DNA of 64,000 nt from Streptomyces sp. NRRL B-1140. Lineage in GTDB: Bacteria > Actinomycetota > Actinomycetes > Streptomycetales > Streptomycetaceae. Under the pieces are notes generated by a model that was not told the DNA's origin, did not search any database, and saw nothing but the letters and a program-made list of their open reading frames with translations. The stretch is taken from the NCBI RefSeq assembly GCF_001280065.1, contig NZ_LGEA01000090.1:62001-126000 (forward strand), given 5' to 3'. Positions 18,568 through 27,974 of the stretch are shown one piece after another. The translations under genes were made by a program, and so were the position numbers. Numbering within the stretch: the first letter of the stretch is position 1; the number at the start of each line of letters is the position of its first letter.

Positions 18568-20769
18568 ATGGCATCCCGTACTCGCCGTTCCGGGCCCGCG
18601 TCCCGAGCCCCTGGCGGCTCCAGGCGCCGGCGCCTGCCCATGCGTCTGTTGCTGCCCCTGCTCGTGCTCGTCGCGCTGGGGGCGATGCTCATGCTGCGCG
18701 GATACGTGCACAGCGAAATCCTCGCCGACCACCGGGTCCGGCCGCCCGCCGCCACCGACCGGGTGCCGGAGAAGATCATGAGCGGCGGGCCCGTCATCGA
18801 TGCCCGCAGCGGCCGCACCGAGAGCCTGCGCGTGCCCGACCACCGCCTGGTGCTCACCTTCGACGACGGCCCTGACCCGACCTGGACGCCGAAGGTCCTG
18901 GACGTGCTGAAGAAGCACGACGCACACGCGGTCTTCTTCGTCACCGGCACCATGGCCTCGCGCTACCCCGACCTGGTCCGGCGCATGGTCGACGAAGGCC
19001 ACGAGGTCGGCCTGCACACCTTCAACCACCCCGACCTGTCCTACCAGTCCAAGAAGCGCATCGACTGGGAACTGTCCCAGAACCAGCTCGCCCTCTCGGG
19101 CGCGGCGGGTATCCGAACGTCCCTCTTCCGGCCGCCGTACTCCTCCTTCGCCGACGCCATGGACAACCAGTCCTGGCCGGTGACGAAGTACATCGGCGAC
19201 CGCGGCTACATCACCGTCGTCAACAACACCGACAGCGAGGACTGGCGCAAGCCCGGCGTCGCCGAGATCGTCCGGCGCGCCACGCCCAAGGGCGGCAAGG
19301 GCGCGATCGTCCTGATGCACGACTCCGGCGGCGACCGCCACCAGACCGTCGAGGCACTGGACCGCATGCTGCCCGACCTGCGCGAGCAGGGCTACCGGTT
19401 CAGCAACCTCACCGAGGCCCTCGACGCCCCGAGCGCGCACTCCACGGTCACCGGCCTCGAACGGTGGAAGGGCGCGGCGTGGATCTTCCTGGTCCAGGCC
19501 TCGGAGCACCTCACCGAAGTGCTGGTCGTCGGACTGTCGATCGTCGGCACCCTCGTCATCGGCCGTTTCGTGCTGATGCTGCTGCTCTCCGGGGTGCACG
19601 CACGCCGGGTGCGCCGCCGCGGCTTCCGCTGGGGAGCGCCGGTCACCGAACCGGTGTCGGTTCTCGTCCCGGCGTACAACGAGGCCAAGTGCATCGAGAA
19701 CACGGTCCGGTCCCTCGCCGAGAGTGACCACCCCATCGAGGTCCTCGTCATCGACGACGGCTCCTCCGACGGCACGTCACGGATCGTGGAGGCCATGGGC
19801 CTGCCGAACGTCCGGGTCGTCCGCCAGCTCAACGCAGGCAAGCCGGCCGCGCTCAACCGCGGTGTGGCCAACGCCCGGTACGACCTGATCGTGATGATGG
19901 ACGGCGACACTGTCTTCGAGCCGTCCACCGTGCGCGAACTGGTGCAGCCCTTCGGCGACCCGCGCGTGGGCGCGGTGGCGGGCAACGCCAAGGTCGGCAA
20001 CAAGGACAGTCTCATCGGCGCCTGGCAGCACATCGAATACGTGATGGGCTTCAACCTCGACCGCCGGATGTACGACGTACTGCGCTGCATGCCGACGATC
20101 CCCGGCGCGGTCGGAGCCTTCCGCCGCAGCGCGCTGGAACGGGTCGGCGGCATGAGCGACGACACACTCGCCGAGGACACCGACATCACCATGGCCCTGC
20201 ACCGCGACGGCTGGCGGGTGGTCTACGCGGAGAACGCCCGTGCCTGGACCGAGGCGCCGGAGACGGTCCAGCAGCTGTGGTCCCAGCGCTACCGCTGGTC
20301 GTACGGCACCATGCAGGCCATCTGGAAGCACCGCCGGGCCCTGGTGGACAAGGGGCCCTCGGGCCGCTTCGGCCGGGTCGGCCTGCCGCTGGTGGCCCTC
20401 TTCATGGTCCTGGCGCCCCTGCTGGCCCCGCTCATCGACGTCTTCCTCGTCTACGGCCTCGTGTTCGGCCCCACCCAGAAGACGATCATGGCGTGGCTCG
20501 GCGTCCTGGCGATCCAGGCGGTCTGCGCGGCCTACGCCTTCCGGCTCGACCGCGAGCGCATGACCCACCTCGTCTCGCTGCCTCTGCAGCAGATCCTGTA
20601 CCGCCAGCTGATGTACGTCGTACTCCTCCAGTCCTGGATCACCGCCCTTACCGGCGGACGGCTGCGCTGGCAGAAGCTGCGGCGCACCGGTGCGGTCGAC
20701 GCGCCCGGCGGCGGCCCGATGCCGCGCCAGCGGTCCCAGAGCAACTCCGAGCGGAGGCCGGTGGCATGA
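18568..20769 (+). CDS. matB: Bifunctional polysaccharide deacetylase / family 2 glycosyltransferase MatB
   Basis: 733 residues. Helix 1 lies at about 26-45. An extracellular NodB deacetylase domain follows at about 85-290, with TFDDGPDPTWTPKVL, HTFNHPDLS and FRPPYSSF metal and substrate motifs. A second helix pair is followed by a cytoplasmic GT2 domain (about 365-610) with VLVPAYNEAKCIENT, IDDGSSDGT, MMDGDT, EDTD and the processive motif QRYRW. Four C-terminal helices complete it. This fusion makes and de-N-acetylates an exported poly-GlcNAc-type polymer. The start is an ATG at 18568 with GGAG upstream. Its stop overlaps the next gene (ATGA). Confidence 0.88.
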   Translation: MASRTRRSGPASRAPGGSRRRRLPMRLLLPLLVLVALGAMLMLRGYVHSEILADHRVRPPAATDRVPEKIMSGGPVIDARSGRTESLRVPDHRLVLTFDDGPDPTWTPKVLDVLKKHDAHAVFFVTGTMASRYPDLVRRMVDEGHEVGLHTFNHPDLSYQSKKRIDWELSQNQLALSGAAGIRTSLFRPPYSSFADAMDNQSWPVTKYIGDRGYITVVNNTDSEDWRKPGVAEIVRRATPKGGKGAIVLMHDSGGDRHQTVEALDRMLPDLREQGYRFSNLTEALDAPSAHSTVTGLERWKGAAWIFLVQASEHLTEVLVVGLSIVGTLVIGRFVLMLLLSGVHARRVRRRGFRWGAPVTEPVSVLVPAYNEAKCIENTVRSLAESDHPIEVLVIDDGSSDGTSRIVEAMGLPNVRVVRQLNAGKPAALNRGVANARYDLIVMMDGDTVFEPSTVRELVQPFGDPRVGAVAGNAKVGNKDSLIGAWQHIEYVMGFNLDRRMYDVLRCMPTIPGAVGAFRRSALERVGGMSDDTLAEDTDITMALHRDGWRVVYAENARAWTEAPETVQQLWSQRYRWSYGTMQAIWKHRRALVDKGPSGRFGRVGLPLVALFMVLAPLLAPLIDVFLVYGLVFGPTQKTIMAWLGVLAIQAVCAAYAFRLDRERMTHLVSLPLQQILYRQLMYVVLLQSWITALTGGRLRWQKLRRTGAVDAPGGGPMPRQRSQSNSERRPVA

Positions 20770-22037
20770 CCCACGGAAACCCGATCCCCACGTCACCGGC
20801 GCCGTCCTACGGCATGCCGCAGCAGCGCACGACGGACCCCCGACCGGAGGGCGAAGCCGCCACCGCGGCCGCCCCCTCCCCGTCGGCCGGCCGGGGCGGC
20901 GGCCGTGACCGCTACCTCGACCTGCTGCGCTCGATCGCCCTGGTCCGTGTCGTCGTCTACCACCTGTTCGGCTGGGCGTGGCTGACGGTCCTGTTCCCGT
21001 CGATGGGCGTGATGTTCGCGCTGGCGGGCTCCCTGATGGCGCGCTCGCTGGACCGCCCGGCGCTCGGTGTGATCCGGGGCCGGATCCGCCGGCTCCTGCC
21101 CCCGCTCTGGGTGTTCGGCGTCGTGGTGCTGGCGATGATGTTCGCGGCCGGCTGGGATCCGCTGAAGGACCCGGACCACGGCGGTGCCTGGGGCCTGGTC
21201 GATCTGGCCAACTACTTCTTCCCCGTCGGCGCCCCGCCCTTCCCCTGGCACCTCGGCGCCAAGTCCGGCCTGCTGGAGGAGACCTGGGCGGTGCAGGCGG
21301 CCGGTCCGCTGTGGTACCTGCGGGCCTACCTCTGGTTCGTCATCGCCTCCCCGCTGCTGTTGTGGGCGTTCCGGCGGGCGCCGTGGCCGACGCTGCTGGC
21401 ACCGCTGGGCCTCACGGCGGTCGTCGGCACGGGCCTGGTGAAGATCCCCGGCGAGACGGGCAACGCGGTGACCGACTTCGCGGTCTACGGCGGCTGCTGG
21501 GTCCTGGGCTTCGCCCACCACGAGGGCCTGCTCAAGCGGATCCCCCGCTACCTGGCGATCTCCTGCGCGGCCCTGCTCATGGCCTTCGGCCTGTGGTGGG
21601 CCTCGGGGCACCTGGGTCCCGACGGCTGGGACCTCAACGACATCCCGATGGCCCAGGCGGCCTGGTCCTTCGGCTTCGTGGTCGTACTCCTCCAGTACTC
21701 CCCGTCGTGGCGCGAACTCCCGGGCCGGCTGGCCAGGTGGGACAAGCTCGTGACCCTCTCCAACAACCGCGCCGTCACGATCTACCTCTGGCACAACCTC
21801 CTCATCATGGCCACGGTCCCGATCCTCGACCTGCTGTACGAACTGCCGTTCCTCCAGAGCGACAGCGCGGTGTCCGCCCTGGACAGCACGTACACCCTCT
21901 GGATGTTCGCCCTGGTCTGGCCGCTGATCGGCGCGGCGATCCTCATGTTCGGCTGGGTCGAGGACATCGCGGCGAAGCGGTCACCGCGGTGGTGGCCGAA
22001 CGGGCGAGGCGGCAACAGCCGGAGGCGCCGGCGGTAG
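20766..22037 (+). CDS. Acyltransferase-3 family membrane protein
   Basis: 423 residues. A Pro-rich N-terminus is followed by RDRYLDLLRSIALVRVVVYHLFGWAW, the opening helix of acyltransferase-3 (O-acetyltransferase) proteins, and about ten membrane helices. The gene overlaps matB by four bases, so it is translationally coupled. It probably O-acylates (for example succinylates or acetylates) the MatB glycan or another wall polymer. This is inferred from the operon; poly-GlcNAc loci in other bacteria also carry an acyltransferase of this type. Confidence 0.85.
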   Translation: MTHGNPIPTSPAPSYGMPQQRTTDPRPEGEAATAAAPSPSAGRGGGRDRYLDLLRSIALVRVVVYHLFGWAWLTVLFPSMGVMFALAGSLMARSLDRPALGVIRGRIRRLLPPLWVFGVVVLAMMFAAGWDPLKDPDHGGAWGLVDLANYFFPVGAPPFPWHLGAKSGLLEETWAVQAAGPLWYLRAYLWFVIASPLLLWAFRRAPWPTLLAPLGLTAVVGTGLVKIPGETGNAVTDFAVYGGCWVLGFAHHEGLLKRIPRYLAISCAALLMAFGLWWASGHLGPDGWDLNDIPMAQAAWSFGFVVVLLQYSPSWRELPGRLARWDKLVTLSNNRAVTIYLWHNLLIMATVPILDLLYELPFLQSDSAVSALDSTYTLWMFALVWPLIGAAILMFGWVEDIAAKRSPRWWPNGRGGNSRRRRR

Positions 22038-22055
22038 GGGTGGGCCGGCGCGGGG

Positions 22056-22079
22056 GAGGGCCCGTTCCCCCGGGCCCTC
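22056..22079 (+). terminator. Hairpin terminator after the mat operon
   Basis: A 9-bp perfect stem (22056-22064 with 22071-22079) with a 6-base loop and no T-run. Confidence 0.7.
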
Positions 22080-22140
22080 GCCCGTGTGGAAAACTGCCCG
22101 AGTTGCGTCTGTGAACGGGTGGCCCCGGGGGAGTGGTGGA

Positions 22141-23112
22141 ATGAGCAAGCGGCAGACACAGAAGATGCTGCGGCTGATGGCGAGCGGGGAACCGGTCGAG
22201 CTGACCAGCCCGATGGCGTCCGTGAAGAAACTCGCCCGGCTGGCCTTCGTGGCCCAGCAGTTCGGCTACGAGTACGCCGACGTCCGCCAGAGCAGCGGCC
22301 GCAACGGCGCGCTCATCATGCTGCTCGTGCCCGACCCGAGCCCGCAGGCCCGGGCGCGGGCCGGGCAGAACTGGGCGCAGTACCCGAACGCGGCCGACGG
22401 TGTCTCCCTGCCGCCCCTCGTGCCGGACGCCTTCGAACTCCTCAAGGCCCGCATCAACTTCGACCTCACCGGCAAGAACGCCGAGAAGCGCATGGGGTAC
22501 GCGGCCCTGGGCGTCACCGTCGGCTGTGTGATCCTCGCCTTCCGTTCCGGCGGCGAGCCCACCGACTTCGTCGCGGCCGGTGTGGTGTGGCTGCTGCTCA
22601 TGGCGGTCTTCGGCATCGGTTTCCTGGTGACACGCAAGCGCAACGCCAAGTTCGCGGCCCGGCTGCAGGCGGCCGGCTTCACGCCGGTGCGCGACGAGAA
22701 CGGTCGGCTGCGGTATCTGCCGCCGGGGGCGCAGCAGCCCGGGCAGGGCAACCCGTTCGCGGGCGGTCCGTACGGGGCCGTGCCGGGCCGGCCGGCTCCG
22801 GCGACGGGGGCGCCGGCGGCCTACGGGCAGCAGACGCCCGGGCCGTACGCGCAGCCGGCGCCCGGCCCGTATCCGGGTCAGCCCGCGCAGGCCCCCTACG
22901 GCGGTCAGCCCGCACAGGCCCCGTACCCGGGTCAGCCCGCGCAAGCCCCCTACGGCGGTCAGCCCGCGCAGGCTCCATACGGCGGTCAGCCCGGTCCGTA
23001 CGCTGCGCAGCCTCCCGGTCCGTACGGTGCGCAGCCTCCCGGCCCGTACGCCCAGCCGTACCACCAGCCCCACCCCCAGCAGAACCCGCACGGGCAGCCC
23101 CCGCGGCACTGA
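22141..23112 (+). CDS. Membrane protein with PAQAPYGGQ-repeat tail
   Basis: 323 residues from the ATG at 22141, which follows GGGGGAG; upstream starts lack a ribosome site. Residues 1-115 form a soluble domain. Two membrane helices lie at about 118-135 and 140-165. A cytoplasmic segment and a Pro/Gln/Gly/Tyr-rich tail follow, with near-perfect repeats of QPAQAPYGG (coding repeats about 22880-22990). Tails of this type are common in actinobacterial membrane proteins and are probably disordered. The family is not recognised. Confidence 0.7.
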   Translation: MSKRQTQKMLRLMASGEPVELTSPMASVKKLARLAFVAQQFGYEYADVRQSSGRNGALIMLLVPDPSPQARARAGQNWAQYPNAADGVSLPPLVPDAFELLKARINFDLTGKNAEKRMGYAALGVTVGCVILAFRSGGEPTDFVAAGVVWLLLMAVFGIGFLVTRKRNAKFAARLQAAGFTPVRDENGRLRYLPPGAQQPGQGNPFAGGPYGAVPGRPAPATGAPAAYGQQTPGPYAQPAPGPYPGQPAQAPYGGQPAQAPYPGQPAQAPYGGQPAQAPYGGQPGPYAAQPPGPYGAQPPGPYAQPYHQPHPQQNPHGQPPRH

Positions 23113-23166
23113 GACGGAAAACCTGCCGGAACCTCTCATCCCGCCCGAGCCCGGGGTGAGAGCAAA

Positions 23167-23182
23167 GTTCCCTCGCGGTCAC
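23167..23182. promoter_or_regulatory. Possible GlnR half-box upstream of narK
   Basis: GTTCC-n6-GTCAC resembles one reversed unit of the GlnR box (GTTTC-n6-GTnAC) with one mismatch. It lies about 90 bases before narK, a nitrogen gene expected to be under GlnR control. No second unit at the proper spacing is visible, so this is tentative. Confidence 0.25.
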
Positions 23183-23270
23183 CCGGTGCCACAGGCAGGA
23201 AACGCGCCCTCCCTACCTTCGGGACCAGTCAGTCGAAGTACGACCGAGCCCGGAGCACAGTGGAGGCGTC

Positions 23271-24656
23271 ATGACAGGTCCTGGCACAGCACCCGCACCC
23301 CCGAGCAAGGGCGGACGCTGGATCCGGCACTGGGACCCCGAGAACGAGACGTTCTGGAAGGAGACCGGAGAGAAGGTCGCCCGCCGCAACCTCTTCTTCT
23401 CCGTGCTGTCCGAGCACATCGGTTTCTCGATCTGGACCCTGTGGTCCGTGCTGGTGCTGTTCATGGGCCCGGAGTACGGACTCACCCCGGCCGACAAGTT
23501 CATGCTGACCTCGATGGTCACGCTGGTCGGCGCCGTGGTCCGCGTTCCCTACACCTTCGCCGTGGCGATCTTCGGCGGACGGAACTGGACGATCATCTCC
23601 GCGTCCCTCCTGCTGGTCCCGACGGTCGCCGCGTTCACCGTGATGGAGCCGGGGACCTCCTTCTCCACGTTCCTGCTCGTGGGCCTGCTCGCCGGTGTCG
23701 GCGGCGGCAACTTCGCCTCCTCCATGACCAACATCAACGCCTTCTTCCCGCTGCGGAAGAAGGGCTGGGCGCTCGGCCTGAACGCCGGCGGCGGCAACAT
23801 CGGCGTGCCGGTGATCCAGCTGGCCGCCCTCGCGATCATCGGCGCCAGCGGCGGACCGCGGGTCCTGCTGGGGATCTACATCCCGCTCATCGTCCTCGCC
23901 GCGGTCCTGGCCGCGGTCTTCATGGACAACCTCGAGAACGTGAAGAACGACACCGGTGCCGCCAAGGACGCCGCGCGCGACATGCACACGTGGATCATGT
24001 CCGTCCTCTACATCGGCACCTTCGGCTCCTTCATCGGCTACAGCTTCGCCTTCGGCCAGGTCCTGCAGAACCAGTTCGGCCGGACCCCGCTCCAGGCCGC
24101 GTACGTCACCTTCCTCGGCCCGCTGCTCGGCTCCCTCATCCGGCCCGTCGGCGGCTGGCTCGCCGACCGCTACGGCGGCGCGCGGATCAGCCTGTGGAAC
24201 TACGTCGGCATGGGCGCCGCGACTGCGGTCCTCATCGGCGCCTCCATGGAGAAGTCGCTGGCCCTGTTCACCGTGGCGTTCGTGGTGCTGTTCGTGCTCA
24301 GCGGGCTCGGCAACGGCTCGACGTTCAAGATGATCCCGGGCATCTTCCAGAACAAGGCACTGGCCAAGGGACTGGAGGGCGAGGAGGCCGCGGCGGACGG
24401 GCGGCGGCTGTCCGGGGCCTCCATGGGCCTGATCGGCGCGGTGGGCGCGCTCGGCGGTGTCGGCATCAACCTCGCCTTCCGCCAGTCCTTCCTCTCCTAC
24501 GGTTCGGGCACCGGGGCGTTCGTCGCCTTCCTCGCCTTCTACGCGGTCTGCTTCGCGGTCACCTGGGCCGTATACCTTCGCCGTACCTCGGCCCGGGTAC
24601 CCGTCAGCACGACGGCCTCGGAGGCCAAGCCGCAGCTCAGCTACGCGGAGGTGTGA
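23271..24656 (+). CDS. narK: Nitrate/nitrite transporter NarK
   Basis: 461 residues with 12 membrane segments. The nitrate signature GGGNFASSMTNINAFFP (helix 5 region) and a second glycine-rich nitrate motif LSGLGNGSTFKMIP (helix 11 region) are both present; these define the NarK/NasA branch of the MFS. It moves nitrate in or nitrite out across the membrane. It is followed by the regulator nnaR, whose homologue activates nitrate/nitrite assimilation genes. The start is an ATG at 23271 with GGAGG 8 bases upstream. Confidence 0.93.
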   Translation: MTGPGTAPAPPSKGGRWIRHWDPENETFWKETGEKVARRNLFFSVLSEHIGFSIWTLWSVLVLFMGPEYGLTPADKFMLTSMVTLVGAVVRVPYTFAVAIFGGRNWTIISASLLLVPTVAAFTVMEPGTSFSTFLLVGLLAGVGGGNFASSMTNINAFFPLRKKGWALGLNAGGGNIGVPVIQLAALAIIGASGGPRVLLGIYIPLIVLAAVLAAVFMDNLENVKNDTGAAKDAARDMHTWIMSVLYIGTFGSFIGYSFAFGQVLQNQFGRTPLQAAYVTFLGPLLGSLIRPVGGWLADRYGGARISLWNYVGMGAATAVLIGASMEKSLALFTVAFVVLFVLSGLGNGSTFKMIPGIFQNKALAKGLEGEEAAADGRRLSGASMGLIGAVGALGGVGINLAFRQSFLSYGSGTGAFVAFLAFYAVCFAVTWAVYLRRTSARVPVSTTASEAKPQLSYAEV

Positions 24657-24683
24657 CGTAACACCAGCGACATCACACCGATC

Positions 24684-24713
24684 CGAGCCTGTCACGAGCC
24701 GTTGACAGGCTCG
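24684..24713. promoter_or_regulatory. Perfect 11-bp inverted repeat upstream of nnaR
   Basis: CGAGCCTGTCA (24684-24694) and TGACAGGCTCG (24703-24713) with an 8-base spacer lie between narK and nnaR. The right arm contains TTGACA, a perfect -35 hexamer in the direction of nnaR. No T-run follows. The site could be a binding site of NnaR or GlnR, or a factor-independent terminator for narK; the embedded -35 favours an operator. Confidence 0.55.
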
Positions 24714-24773
24714 ATCGGCATGTAGGTACGCCGTACCCACGAAGTACGACGACTCGAGTGCGGGACGAGAGCC

Positions 24774-25922
24774 ATGTACGAAGAACAGCGACCGGACCAC
24801 GGGCCCCTGGCGGGTTTCACCGTGGGTGTGACGGCCGCGCGCCGGGCCGATGAGCTCGGGGTGCTGCTGCAGCGACGCGGTGCCGCCGTCCTGCACGCCC
24901 CTGCTCTGCGGATCGTGCCGCTCGCCGACGACAGCGAGCTGCTGGCGGCGACGAAGGACATCATCGAGCGTGTGCCGGACATCGTCGTGGCCACGACCGC
25001 GATCGGCTTCCGGGGCTGGGTCGAGGCCGCCGACGGCTGGGGGTTGGGGGAGGAGTTGCTGGCGCGGCTGGGCGGCGTACGGATCCTGGCGCGCGGGCCG
25101 AAGGTCAAGGGCGCGGTCAGGGCGGCCGGGCTGACCGAGGAGTGGTCGCCGTCGTCGGAGTCCATGGCGGAGGTGCTGGACCGGCTCCTGGAGGAAGGGG
25201 TCGAGGGCCTGCGGATCGCGATCCAGTTGCACGGTGAGCCGCTGCCCGGGTTCGTGGAGGCGCTGGGGGAGGGAGGGGCCGAGGTGGTCGGGGTGCCCGT
25301 CTACCGCTGGATGCCGCCGGAGGACATCACCCCGGTCGACCGTCTGCTGGACGCGACGATCGCCCGGGCCCTGGACGCGGTCACCTTCACCAGCGCCCCG
25401 GCCGCGGCCTCCCTGCTGTCCCGGGCGAAGGACCGGGGACTGCTCGACGAGGTGCTGGCGGCACTGAGCCACGACGTCCTGCCCGCCTGCGTGGGCCCGG
25501 TCACCGCTCTGCCCCTGCAGTCCCGCGGCATCGACACGATCCAGCCCGAACGCTTCCGGCTCGGCCCCCTGGTCCAGCTCCTCTGCCAGGAACTGCCCGC
25601 GCGGGCCCGGTCGCTGCCCGTCGCCGGGCACCGTGTGGAGATCCGCGGCCACGCCGTCGTGGTCGACGGGGACCTCAAGCCCGTCCCGCCCGCGGGCATG
25701 GCCCTCCTGCGCGCCCTCTCCCGCCGCCCCGGCTGGGTCGTCGCCCGGGCGGACCTGCTGCGTGCCCTGCCCGGCTCCGGCCGTGACGAACACGCGGTGG
25801 AGACCGCCATGGCCCGCCTGCGCACGGCCCTCGGCACCCCGAAGCTGATCCAGACGGTGGTCAAGCGGGGCTACCGTCTGGCCCTGGACCCGAGTGTGGA
25901 GACGAAGTACGCGGACGCGTGA
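24774..25922 (+). CDS. nnaR: Nitrate assimilation regulator NnaR (HemD-like domain + winged helix)
   Basis: 382 residues. Residues 12-265 form a uroporphyrinogen-III-synthase-like (HemD) fold, with VGVTAARRADELGVLLQRRG and VTFTSAPAAASLL motifs. Residues 285-375 form an OmpR/PhoB-type winged helix ending in IQTVVKRGYRL. This fusion, next to narK, is the hallmark of NnaR, which in S. coelicolor cooperates with GlnR at nitrate and nitrite genes. The HemD part probably senses rather than catalyses (inference). The start is an ATG at 24774. Confidence 0.88.
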   Translation: MYEEQRPDHGPLAGFTVGVTAARRADELGVLLQRRGAAVLHAPALRIVPLADDSELLAATKDIIERVPDIVVATTAIGFRGWVEAADGWGLGEELLARLGGVRILARGPKVKGAVRAAGLTEEWSPSSESMAEVLDRLLEEGVEGLRIAIQLHGEPLPGFVEALGEGGAEVVGVPVYRWMPPEDITPVDRLLDATIARALDAVTFTSAPAAASLLSRAKDRGLLDEVLAALSHDVLPACVGPVTALPLQSRGIDTIQPERFRLGPLVQLLCQELPARARSLPVAGHRVEIRGHAVVVDGDLKPVPPAGMALLRALSRRPGWVVARADLLRALPGSGRDEHAVETAMARLRTALGTPKLIQTVVKRGYRLALDPSVETKYADA

Positions 25923-26506
25923 GCCCGTCCGGGGGTTGAGCCGGATCGCGACATCTCCCGGCCCTGTCGTGAGGGGGACGCGCCAGCCTCCTCCAGCCAC
26001 CCGGGCCGTGCGCCGGGCCGTCGCGGACGCGGGGGCGTTCCCCGGGCCCCGGCCACAGCGTGACCCCGAGGGCCGGGTGGGACGTGGGACGCACCGAGCG
26101 GGTTCAGCCGCCGGAGACGACCTCGCCGGAGGCCGCCCGGACGCCACAGATTCCGGTCCGGCGCCGGCGGGTGGCGCCGGGCCCATGCCCACGAGAAGTC
26201 GTCCGACAGGGTTCGGACGCCGCCGGAATGGAATCGCCCAGGGGAGTCCGGCCGGAGCGGAGCGCGTGAGCTCGTGGGCGATCGTCCCGCCGGCCCCCGC
26301 CCCGGCCCGACGCCTTGCTGCGGTGTGGCTGGAAGGGGCATCCCGGGCGGGCGTCCGGCGCGCAAGGCGTGCCCGAGGGGTTCTCGGCGGCGTGGCGGAC
26401 AGGCACTGTAAGGGGAAGCGGCTCACCGGCCCTCTCGTCGGTGTCCCGGCGACGCGTCTCACCGAAGCCCTCGCGACCGGGGTGAACCCTAGGCGGTGAC
26501 AGGCAC
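25923..26506. other. 584-base region without a recognisable gene
   Basis: GC-rich DNA between nnaR and the CGNR regulator. Several open frames exist on both strands, but none has codon bias, a ribosome site and a protein-like sequence together. The last ~60 bases (including CCCTAGG) probably hold the promoter of the next gene. I see no repeat or RNA signature. Confidence 0.5.
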
Positions 26507-27100
26507 ATGGCACTGAGCACGGCCACGGCCTCCAACGAGCTGCGCTTCGACACCGGGCGGATCTGCCTGGACCTGCTGACCACCACGCACCCCGAGGAGC
26601 GGCTCGACTCCGTGGACGTGCTGCGCGCCTGGATCACCGGCTCCGGGCTCGTTCCGGCGGACACCGCCCTGGCCCACGCCGACACCGGCTGGCTGCTCGC
26701 CTTCCGCGAACTGCGCGCCCAGGTCGACCGGTTGGTGCGCTGCCGGCCGAGACCCGGGGTCGCGACGTACGACCTGGCCCTCGCCCGCGTGAACGACCTG
26801 GCCCGCACCGCGCCCCCGGCACCCCGAGCGGTCCGCGGCGAAGACGGCCGGCTGCTGCGACGGCTGGACGGCCCGCCCGGCTGCGCCGCCCTGCTCGCGG
26901 CCGTCGCCCGGGACGCCGTGGACCTGCTGACCGACCCCGTCGCCCGTGCGGCCCTGCGCCAGTGCGAAGGGGACAACTGCCCCATCGTGTACCTCGACAC
27001 CTCCCGCGGACGCAGGAGGCGCTGGTGCTCCAGCGAGGTCTGCGGGAACCGCGAACGCGTCGCCCGGCATCGTCGCCGCGCGGCACTCGCCCGCGCGTGA
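26507..27100 (+). CDS. CGNR zinc-finger (ABATE) transcriptional regulator
   Basis: 197 residues. The N-terminal ABATE-type domain begins with RFDTGRICLDLLTT. The C-terminal CGNR zinc finger has CEGDNCPIVYLDTSRGRRRRWCS, then CGNRERVARHRRR, with four cysteines for zinc. These proteins are predicted stress-linked DNA-binding regulators; their ligands are not established. The start is an ATG at 26507. No operon partner is obvious. Confidence 0.88.
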   Translation: MALSTATASNELRFDTGRICLDLLTTTHPEERLDSVDVLRAWITGSGLVPADTALAHADTGWLLAFRELRAQVDRLVRCRPRPGVATYDLALARVNDLARTAPPAPRAVRGEDGRLLRRLDGPPGCAALLAAVARDAVDLLTDPVARAALRQCEGDNCPIVYLDTSRGRRRRWCSSEVCGNRERVARHRRRAALARA

Positions 27101-27398
27101 AACGGAATTGAGTGGTCCGTGCACTCAATTCCCCTGTCCTAAATGCTACTTCTGCGGCCTCGGTCGCGAAGTGATTTCTATTACATGCCGTTTACCTACG
27201 CCACCGTAGGGAAGAGCTGGCTTGATCTGGTCGATGTGGCGGAAATGTAAAGAACGCGGGGTGGGAATGTGACCCCATGTCCCGCTCGTGACGTCATCCT
27301 GAAGAAATCTGTCGGGTCTCTTTGAACGCCCAACCGCTCGCGTCCGTACGGCATGTGGAGCGACCGACTGGGGGAACCCCCGGACATCGGAGGTGGGC

Positions 27399-27974
27399 GT
27401 GCGCAAGGATTCCGTCGTGGCCAATGAACGAGCACCGAGGGCCCGACATCGCATGTCCCAGCCCTCGGAACCCGATGAGGAGCTGATGCGTGCGCTCTAT
27501 CGCGAACACGCCGGACCCCTGCTGGCATACGTCCTGCGCCTGGTCGCGGGAGACCGGCAGCGCGCCGAGGACGTCGTGCAGGAGACGCTCATCCGTGCCT
27601 GGAAGAACGCCGGTCAGCTCAACAGAGCGACCGGATCGGTACGCCCCTGGCTGGTGACGGTCGCCCGGCGCATCGTCATCGACGGCCACCGCAGCCGGCA
27701 GGCCCGGCCGCAGGAGGTCGACCCGTCGCCGCTGGAGGTCATCCCCGCGGAGGACGAGATCGACAAGGCGCTGTGGCTGATGACTCTCTCGGACGCACTC
27801 GACGACCTGACCCCCGCCCACCGGGAGGTGCTCGTCGAGACGTACTTCAAGGGGCGTACCGTCAATGAGGCGGCCGAGACCCTGGGCATACCCAGCGGCA
27901 CCGTCCGCTCCAGGGTGTTCTACGCCCTGCGCTCGATGAAGCTCGCACTGGAGGAGCGGGGGGTGACGGCGTGA
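27399..27974 (+). CDS. sigU: ECF RNA polymerase sigma factor SigU
   Basis: 191 residues. Region 2 (about 30-95) reads LYREHAGPLLAYVLRLVAGDRQRAEDVVQETLIRAW, and region 4 (about 125-185) reads LTPAHREVLVETYFKGRTVNEAAETLGIPSGTVRSRV. The GTG at 27399 is chosen because GGAGG (27389-27393) lies 5 bases before it, whereas the GTG at 27393 overlaps that site. The stop overlaps the anti-sigma gene. From memory the order matches sigU-rsuA of S. coelicolor, which affects the cell envelope and secretion. GGGAAT-18-CGTG at 27263-27290 is a weak candidate for an ECF-type promoter. Confidence 0.85.
   Translation: MRKDSVVANERAPRARHRMSQPSEPDEELMRALYREHAGPLLAYVLRLVAGDRQRAEDVVQETLIRAWKNAGQLNRATGSVRPWLVTVARRIVIDGHRSRQARPQEVDPSPLEVIPAEDEIDKALWLMTLSDALDDLTPAHREVLVETYFKGRTVNEAAETLGIPSGTVRSRVFYALRSMKLALEERGVTA

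Noticed and set aside
25923..26506. Open frames in both strands between nnaR and the CGNR gene
   Set aside because: They lack ribosome sites and coherent codon bias, and their translations are Arg/Pro/Gly-rich noise.
23229..26513. Very long open frame on the minus strand (over 1000 codons) opposite narK and nnaR
   Set aside because: It is the antisense shadow of two highly codon-biased genes; it is rich in Arg, Gly and His with no domain-like sequence or ribosome site.
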